Virus record (IMG/VR): IMGVR_UViG_3300047496_000120
Location: 1 to 34,937 of that record
From: a virus
Reading direction: 5' to 3' (one strand)
Length of the DNA stretch: 34,937 bases
A model generated the notes under the pieces. It saw only the letters and a program-made list of their open reading frames with translations, searched no databases and was not told the origin of the DNA. The position numbers and the translations under genes were made by a program. Each line of letters opens with the position of its first letter. Position 1 is the stretch's first letter. Below are positions 31,043-34,937 of this stretch, one piece after another.

Positions 31043-32271
31043 TTAAGCTGATAGGGTTGCGCGAAGAGCTAATACCCAAGCATCATTCAAGATACGTGGA
31101 CAGTTCGCAGTTTTCCAACCAACAGACGCATTTTGGGCTAACTGATCATTGTATATAGCCGGACGATATATAAATTGTGCGCTATATTCGTTTTGCTCAA
31201 CATCAGCATACGCTTCAATACCAACGCAGAATATATTATAAACGGTATTGCCTAAGTTACTTGCGTTCATAATCATCGAACCGATTGATGATATTAAGAA
31301 GCGTAAGTTACCTATTGAACCCCATTCAGAACGAATGCTATTCATTGCTGGATATTGGTTTTTGTGGATAAAGGATGATACGTTTTCAAGGTCACGTGTC
31401 ATATCTGTATGACATAATGCAAAATATGCATCACGTACTGGAGCTGTACCGAATCGGTCTTCACCCTCGATGTTATCTAAAACAGTGTATGCGTTATTGC
31501 CAAGCAATGTAGCTACAATGTTTTGAACATCAAAAAGAGTTATTTCCGTTGGAACATCACCATTATCACCACCAGTACAGTTAATAAACCCTGCAGTTCC
31601 AGCAAGCATATTACGCATTAGAATGTCTTCTGTTTGACGTAATTGCATACCTAAAAGACGTGCAAAATGGTTTAAAACTGGATCTTGTGACTGTAGGGTA
31701 CAGTTAACTGTTACTTGTATGACCATTTCTGGCGGGAGGTCTTGTTAATCCCTCCTCCAAATGTCTCCATTTGGCTCGGACTATCGCTTAATTACCGTAG
31801 TAATTCCAGTGGACTTAGTCTCTCACGCTGTACATTTATTTAAATCAATAAACACTTGCGCCTTGTCACGCTCGTCTTTACGTTAGCGCTTCCAAGTCAA
31901 TCACCGCTGGTTTAAAGCAGGCTTTTTTCACAATCACAAGAAAATGTCAAAGAACAAAAAGTAAAACCTTAGTTAACCTGCTCATTAACACCAATCCATG
32001 ACCCGTAAAATGAAATCGTAGCATCGATATCAAATCTTTCTGGGATGGTTGGTGGAGGGGTTTGGCCACTATTTCCAAGAGGTACGATTGCTGGCGGTAA
32101 TTGTGCATATCTGCTCATACGAAGTGTTCTACCACCACGTGCAGGCATGTATTTACGTTCCGCAGGAATCTTATGGATATTATTAGGATATGGTGTGCTC
32201 AGGATCTTATAATCATACGATTGTTGTACCTGAGCGGGCAAATTAGTAGTAGTCGTTAGACCTGTTGCCAT
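31043..32271 (-). CDS. Major capsid protein, N4-gp56 family (spliced, two exons)
   Basis: Join of 32271-31976 (296 nt) and 31700-31043 (658 nt), giving 318 codons and a 317-residue protein. Exon 1 encodes LPAQVQQSYDYKILSTPYP and ISFYGSWIGVNEQ. Exon 2 encodes TLQSQDPVLNHFARLLGMQL, then LRQTEDILMRNMLAGTAGFI. Joined, YGSWIGVNEQVTLQSQDPVL gives the spacing expected in the N4-gp56 capsid family. Val99 is split between exons (GT|T). Unspliced translation stops after 100 residues, and the separate downstream ORF start (ATG 31726) lies inside the intron, so two independent genes are unlikely. AAGGAAAGCT precedes the ATG. Confidence 0.9.
31701..31975 (-). ncRNA. Group I self-splicing intron in the capsid gene
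   Basis: 275 nt, no ORF. The 5' exon ends GCAGGU and pairs fully with an internal guide GCCUGC (31922-31917), with the expected U-G wobble at the splice site (P1). The intron ends in G. Canonical elements follow in order: P3 CCAGCGG with CCACUGG (31910-31904; 31812-31806, one mismatch), P7 GACUA with UAGUC (31820-31816; 31783-31779), P8 hairpin AAUUAC/GUAAUU (31805-31790), P9 stem CCAAAUG/CAUUUGG capped by a GAGA tetraloop (31774-31757), and a GGAGGG/CCCUCC hairpin (31755-31734). Excision restores the capsid reading frame exactly. Confidence 0.92.
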
Positions 32272-32311
32272 AGCTTTCCTTAAAGTTTGTTGTTTGAATT
32301 ACACACTTTAA

Positions 32312-32377
32312 GCTGGACGAGAGCTTGTTTATACGTCCAAATGAGCTGAACGATGGCTCGAATATACGTTCAAATAT
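32312..32377 (-). promoter_or_regulatory. Tandem 33-bp repeat forming two covarying hairpins in the capsid leader
   Basis: Two adjacent 33-base copies (32312-32344, 32345-32377) match at 24 positions. On the minus strand each folds with a 6-bp stem: TGGACG/CGTCCA in one, TGAACG/CGTTCA in the other. The single stem difference is compensated on both sides, which suggests selection for structure. They lie about 40 bases upstream of the capsid start, between scaffold and capsid. Possible roles are a protein-binding RNA operator, mRNA processing, or a DNA site. Confidence 0.55.
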
Positions 32378-32380
32378 ATA

Positions 32381-32410
32381 GCCTTGCGAAGACTATTGTA
32401 TACGCAAGGC
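32381..32410. other. Intercistronic hairpin after the scaffold gene
   Basis: GCCTTGCG (32381-32388) pairs perfectly with CGCAAGGC (32403-32410), 14-base loop. On the minus strand it follows the scaffold stop (32446) and precedes the two covarying hairpins. The downstream bases are AT-rich (TATATATTTG) without a solid U-run. It may set capsid mRNA levels relative to scaffold. Confidence 0.5.
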
Positions 32411-32445
32411 CAGTATATTAACCGAACGCTAGGTTGTATAGCTCG

Positions 32446-33129
32446 TTATCTCTTAGCAGCAGCTCTATTCATCTCATCATTAAGTTGCTTCTTTAAAGCA
32501 TCAGTTAAACCATGTTGGAAGGCATTAGCTTGTGATAATGGTGATTGTCCTTGTTGAGGAGTAATGCTTGCCGAGTTCTTAGGTTTAGCTGCATTCTTTT
32601 GTGCGAGTTCTTTTTCTTCTTTATACATGTCTTGTCCTCCTATGCCTAGTTTTTTAATCATAGTATATGCCGCAACACCACCAGTATACATATCTTTTGA
32701 TGAATCAAGTGTATGTGCTATTTCAGGATATTCATCTCGTAAACGTGCAATATTTTCTTCATTAACAACAGAATAGAAATCTGGATGTTGTGCTTGCAAT
32801 CGTGCTTTAGTGGACATCATAGAAGTTTGCGTGTGATATTCTTTAACTTCAGATTTCAGTGATGCAATCTCTTGCTGTAATGACTTATAAATCTTTTCTT
32901 CTTGTGTCAAATGATCGTCATTGGGAACTATTTGCTTCGCTTGCAATTCACGCATTGCTCTTAATAGTTCAGCATTCTCACGTTCAGTTCGCTCTTTCTC
33001 TTCACGTAATCGCTTAAAATTATTGGCTTGATAGTTATTTTGTGGTTGTTGCAAGGGTTGTGCAACTTGTTCAACTACTTCTTGTGCAACGTCCTGAGTA
33101 TCTTGTACTACTTCTTCGGTATATTCCAT
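32446..33129 (-). CDS. Capsid scaffolding protein
   Basis: 227 residues, highly charged and helical: an acidic start (EYTEEVVQDTQDVAQEVVEQ), a coiled coil (NFKRLREEKERTERENAELL), a helical middle, and a basic C terminus (DALKKQLNDEMNRAAAKR), the usual capsid-contact end of scaffolds. Location immediately upstream of the capsid gene is the canonical position. AAAAGGAAACC precedes the ATG. Confidence 0.78.
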   Translation of the reverse strand: MEYTEEVVQDTQDVAQEVVEQVAQPLQQPQNNYQANNFKRLREEKERTERENAELLRAMRELQAKQIVPNDDHLTQEEKIYKSLQQEIASLKSEVKEYHTQTSMMSTKARLQAQHPDFYSVVNEENIARLRDEYPEIAHTLDSSKDMYTGGVAAYTMIKKLGIGGQDMYKEEKELAQKNAAKPKNSASITPQQGQSPLSQANAFQHGLTDALKKQLNDEMNRAAAKR

Positions 33130-33147
33130 GGTTTCCTTTTAACGGTA

Positions 33148-33645
33148 TTAATGAGTAAAAATGCCGCGTGGTCTGCTACGATCATCTGGTATCTCACCAT
33201 TCAATTGACGGCACCATTTATGTAATGTTCCATTACTAAAACGCATAACATCCATCACTAAATTACTTAAACTAGAATGCAAATTACCTAAATTTTTCAT
33301 CATAAAAATACACGTTGGCCTAGAGGGTATAGTCCATACTAATTCAAACATTCCCGCAGATCGGTGATATTTATATACTATCTGATCATAATTAGGACTT
33401 GGAGGGCTTTTACGTGCAAAAAAGAAAGTTCTAATAACTTTAGCTAGTTTCTCAGTCTTTTGAAGTCCTACTATAAAAAAGTCACCGATAAATCCTTTTT
33501 TTATGCCATCAATTGCAGCTCCTTTAAGGTCTTCATTAAAGGTTTTAGTCACTTGTTCGGTAACATCACGAACGTTATATTTACCATGATCTTGTTGATG
33601 TAATTTGGCAGATATCTGGCCTACTGTTTCTCTTTTTTCTATCAT
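33148..33645 (-). CDS. Unknown protein upstream of scaffold
   Basis: 165 residues from the ATG at 33645, which has AGAGAGACAC upstream; a GTG at 33690 is open but unsupported. The N-terminal part is charged (EKRETVGQISAKLHQQDHGK), then GAAIDGIKKGFIGDFFIVGL and VIRTFFFARKSPPSPNYDQI, and a C-terminal part with several aromatic and basic residues. No family recognised. In the late operon before scaffold. Confidence 0.6.
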   Translation of the reverse strand: MIEKRETVGQISAKLHQQDHGKYNVRDVTEQVTKTFNEDLKGAAIDGIKKGFIGDFFIVGLQKTEKLAKVIRTFFFARKSPPSPNYDQIVYKYHRSAGMFELVWTIPSRPTCIFMMKNLGNLHSSLSNLVMDVMRFSNGTLHKWCRQLNGEIPDDRSRPRGIFTH

Positions 33646-33720
33646 GTGTCTCTCTTGTTTAATGAGTGGCCTTACACAAGACCACTCCACCTAAGGATGC
33701 ATGAGAATTTCGAATCGGAC

Positions 33721-33798
33721 GGGATTTGTAAGAGTTGATAAGCTGGAGGGCAATACTACAACAAATACAAATCCCTGATAGTAGTGTACCAGGGATTT
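33721..33798 (-). promoter_or_regulatory. Mutually exclusive hairpins (attenuator-like element)
   Basis: Segment B, TACAAATCCCTG (33766-33777), can pair with segment A, GGGATTTGTA (33721-33730, 10 bp), or with segment C, CAGGGATTT (33790-33798, 9 bp). On the minus strand C is transcribed first, so the B-C hairpin forms first and A can compete for B later. The 129-base gap it occupies (33691-33819) contains no gene. Confidence 0.5.
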
Positions 33799-33819
33799 AA
33801 TGAAAGAGAGAATGAAAAT

Positions 33820-34026
33820 CTATTTCTTCTTTTTACTTTTGCATTTGCATTTAGCTTTAGGCATTTTATCGCCTTCTTTTTTAGCCTCAGAAATTGCTAT
33901 TGCTTCTGCTTGTTTCTTATTAGTTACTTTAGGTCCTTTTTTGCTACCAGAATGAAGTTTACCTTTTGAATATTCCTTCATAACTTTAGCAACTTTCTTT
34001 TGACCTTTAGATACTTTCTTTTTCAT
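33820..34026 (-). CDS. Basic small protein, DUF6496-like
   Basis: 68 residues, about one third lysine. KKVAKVMKEYSKGKLHSGSK followed by KGPKVTNKKQAEAIAISEAK matches the DUF6496-type pattern found in small phage and bacterial proteins. The tail is CKCKSKKKK. Its basic character suggests nucleic-acid contact, possibly with packaged DNA, as it is in the late operon near scaffold. AAGGATATCC precedes the ATG. Function of the family is not established. Confidence 0.7.
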   Translation of the reverse strand: MKKKVSKGQKKVAKVMKEYSKGKLHSGSKKGPKVTNKKQAEAIAISEAKKEGDKMPKAKCKCKSKKKK

Positions 34027-34043
34027 GGATATCCTTAATTAAA

Positions 34044-34075
34044 TCCGGCTGGATCAATGCCCCAAACCAGCCGGA
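34044..34075. other. Intercistronic hairpin
   Basis: TCCGGCTGG (34044-34052) and CCAGCCGGA (34067-34075) form a perfect 9-bp stem with a 14-base loop. On the minus strand it lies between the 52-residue gene and the DUF6496-like gene and is followed by TTTAATTAAGG, giving a weak U-rich tail. May act as a leaky terminator or mRNA end. Confidence 0.5.
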
Positions 34076-34090
34076 CGAGTAGAATGAATC

Positions 34091-34249
34091 TTAGTTAGCA
34101 CCATTATTAGTTTGAATCGTATAGGCAAACTGAAGACGTTTTTGTGCTTGTCTAGAGAAAGCAGGTCTGCTTCTAAAGTTTATAGGCACGCCAAGTATCT
34201 TATATGCAATTCTGCTTGCTTTGCCCCGTGGGCGTAACATAGCTGGCAT
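34091..34249 (-). CDS. Small basic protein, unknown
   Basis: 52 residues from ATG 34249, immediately after the stop of the upstream gene. Sequence MPAMLRPRGKASRIAYKILG continues into INFRSRPAFSRQAQKRLQFA; it is rich in Arg/Lys and may bind nucleic acid. The frame is open further upstream but only through the coding region of the previous gene. No good ribosome-binding site is seen, so it probably depends on coupling. Confidence 0.58.
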   Translation of the reverse strand: MPAMLRPRGKASRIAYKILGVPINFRSRPAFSRQAQKRLQFAYTIQTNNGAN

Positions 34250-34250
34250 A

Positions 34251-34814
34251 TTAGTACATACGTGGAAAGTTCTGTCCCATCTTACCATAACGTTGTGCTT
34301 CAGCTTCGTCAGTATCCATTTGGAAGTCAGCACCTTCAAGGCTATCACCTAAGCGACCATATGATGCATAGCGTGTATCAGGAAACGAACGTTGTACGGT
34401 TGCATATGGCATGCCAGAAAATCCTGGTCCATCAGGTATCATACCACCATCAAGTACTTCGTTATAACGTTGTGGATCACGACTCATTGCTTCACGCATT
34501 GGATAGTCTTTATTCTTCATAACGGAATTGGAGGTTGCTGGATTTGGCATCTGAGAGAATGGACGATCTTTAACGTTACCATAATAGCCATCTCGTGATC
34601 GTTCATTGCTTGAATATCTATCACCATCTTTAGCATAGCCATCTCGTCTCATGCCATCACGTGGTCCATATCCTTCAGGTGAAGCATTATAACGCGCGCT
34701 TTCTACACCTTTACGTGCAAATCCATCACGACCATTATTATAATCGTCACGTCTTTTGTTGTTATAATCTTCGCGCGTGCTATCGTAATAGCGTTTTTTG
34801 TTTTTTTTAGGCAT
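34251..34814 (-). CDS. Low-complexity Arg/Asp/Tyr-rich virion-region protein
   Basis: 187 residues starting MPKKNKKRYYDSTREDYNNK at ATG 34814, preceded by AAAGGGCATAAT; a TTG at 34850 is open but unsupported. The first ~95 residues are repeats of R/D/Y/G/N (RDDYNNGRDGFARKG; RDGMRRDGYAKDGDRY) and are likely disordered. The second half contains short structured-looking pieces (SFPDTRYASYGRLGD). The gene is the first after portal across the circle junction. No family recognised; a flexible internal head protein is one possibility. Confidence 0.62.
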   Translation of the reverse strand: MPKKNKKRYYDSTREDYNNKRRDDYNNGRDGFARKGVESARYNASPEGYGPRDGMRRDGYAKDGDRYSSNERSRDGYYGNVKDRPFSQMPNPATSNSVMKNKDYPMREAMSRDPQRYNEVLDGGMIPDGPGFSGMPYATVQRSFPDTRYASYGRLGDSLEGADFQMDTDEAEAQRYGKMGQNFPRMY

Positions 34815-34937
34815 ATTATGCCCTTTCGTAGTAATTGCTCCTGAGAGCAAGGTTAGTAATATCCTCTAACTACGTGCCTCGGCAGGTGGCTTCGCATCCT
34901 GTGCCGTATCGCCCTTAAGGGCCTGTGCTATAGTTAC
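34811..34937. repeat. Terminal direct repeat, right copy; includes partial portal gene
   Basis: Identical to 1-127. Bases 34866-34937 are the portal C terminus again on the minus strand (last 23 codons plus stop), truncated by the window end. It should not be counted as a second gene. The repeat shows the sequence is circular. Confidence 0.93.

Noticed and set aside
31043-32271. Two separate capsid-region genes (31043-31726 and 31969-32271)
   Set aside because: The downstream ATG lies inside the intron, neither half alone makes a full capsid protein, and splicing restores family spacing precisely.
1-34937. tRNA genes, integrase or attachment site
   Set aside because: No cloverleaf-like sequence or recombinase motif was recognised on either strand by reading; a tRNA scan and profile search would be decisive.

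Overview
The window is a complete circular tailed-phage genome. Bases 34811-34937 repeat bases 1-127 exactly, so the molecule is about 34,810 bp and has been opened 3' of the portal gene. It is AT-rich and densely packed. Most genes have clear Shine-Dalgarno sites, and stop/start overlaps (TAATG, ATGA) are frequent. A P22-like portal, a large terminase, an N4-gp56-type major capsid protein, an adaptor-like protein and a large nozzle-like tail protein point to a short-tailed (podovirus-type) virion. The host cannot be named from the sequence.

Layout. The virion genes run leftward on the minus strand around the circle: large terminase (2394-4820), a small gene, portal (56-2068), then across the junction a disordered protein (34251-34814), a DUF6496-like basic protein, scaffold (32446-33129), capsid (31043-32271), head and tail proteins down to 22326, and a tandem set of eight glycine/serine/threonine-rich fibre-like genes plus one small companion (13483-21887). 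Between the terminase end and the fibre end lies the early/accessory region. It has two divergent control points (6737-6884 and 11537-11658), each with a small helix-turn-helix gene facing left and an operon of small genes facing right. It also holds an ERF-type annealing protein, a RusA-like resolvase, a winged-helix candidate replication initiator and a candidate small terminase.

The most notable content is a set of splicing and homing elements in essential genes. The capsid gene is split by a 275-nt group I intron whose splice sites, internal guide, P3, P7, P8 and GNRA-capped P9 can all be read from the sequence. Removing it restores a 317-residue protein. The terminase carries a 367-residue LAGLIDADG intein placed exactly in its Walker A motif. 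A third, free-standing single-motif LAGLIDADG endonuclease (7533-8054) has no ordinary start codon and could be a trans partner of the ORF-less intron.

Other points of interest are a pair of covarying hairpins ahead of the capsid gene, a duplicated regulatory cassette (two HTH proteins, two 127-residue paralogues, shared promoter sequence), mutually exclusive hairpins in a late intergenic gap, several microproteins of 29-53 residues, and two small genes that look frameshifted. I recognise no endolysin, spanin, integrase, DNA polymerase or helicase.
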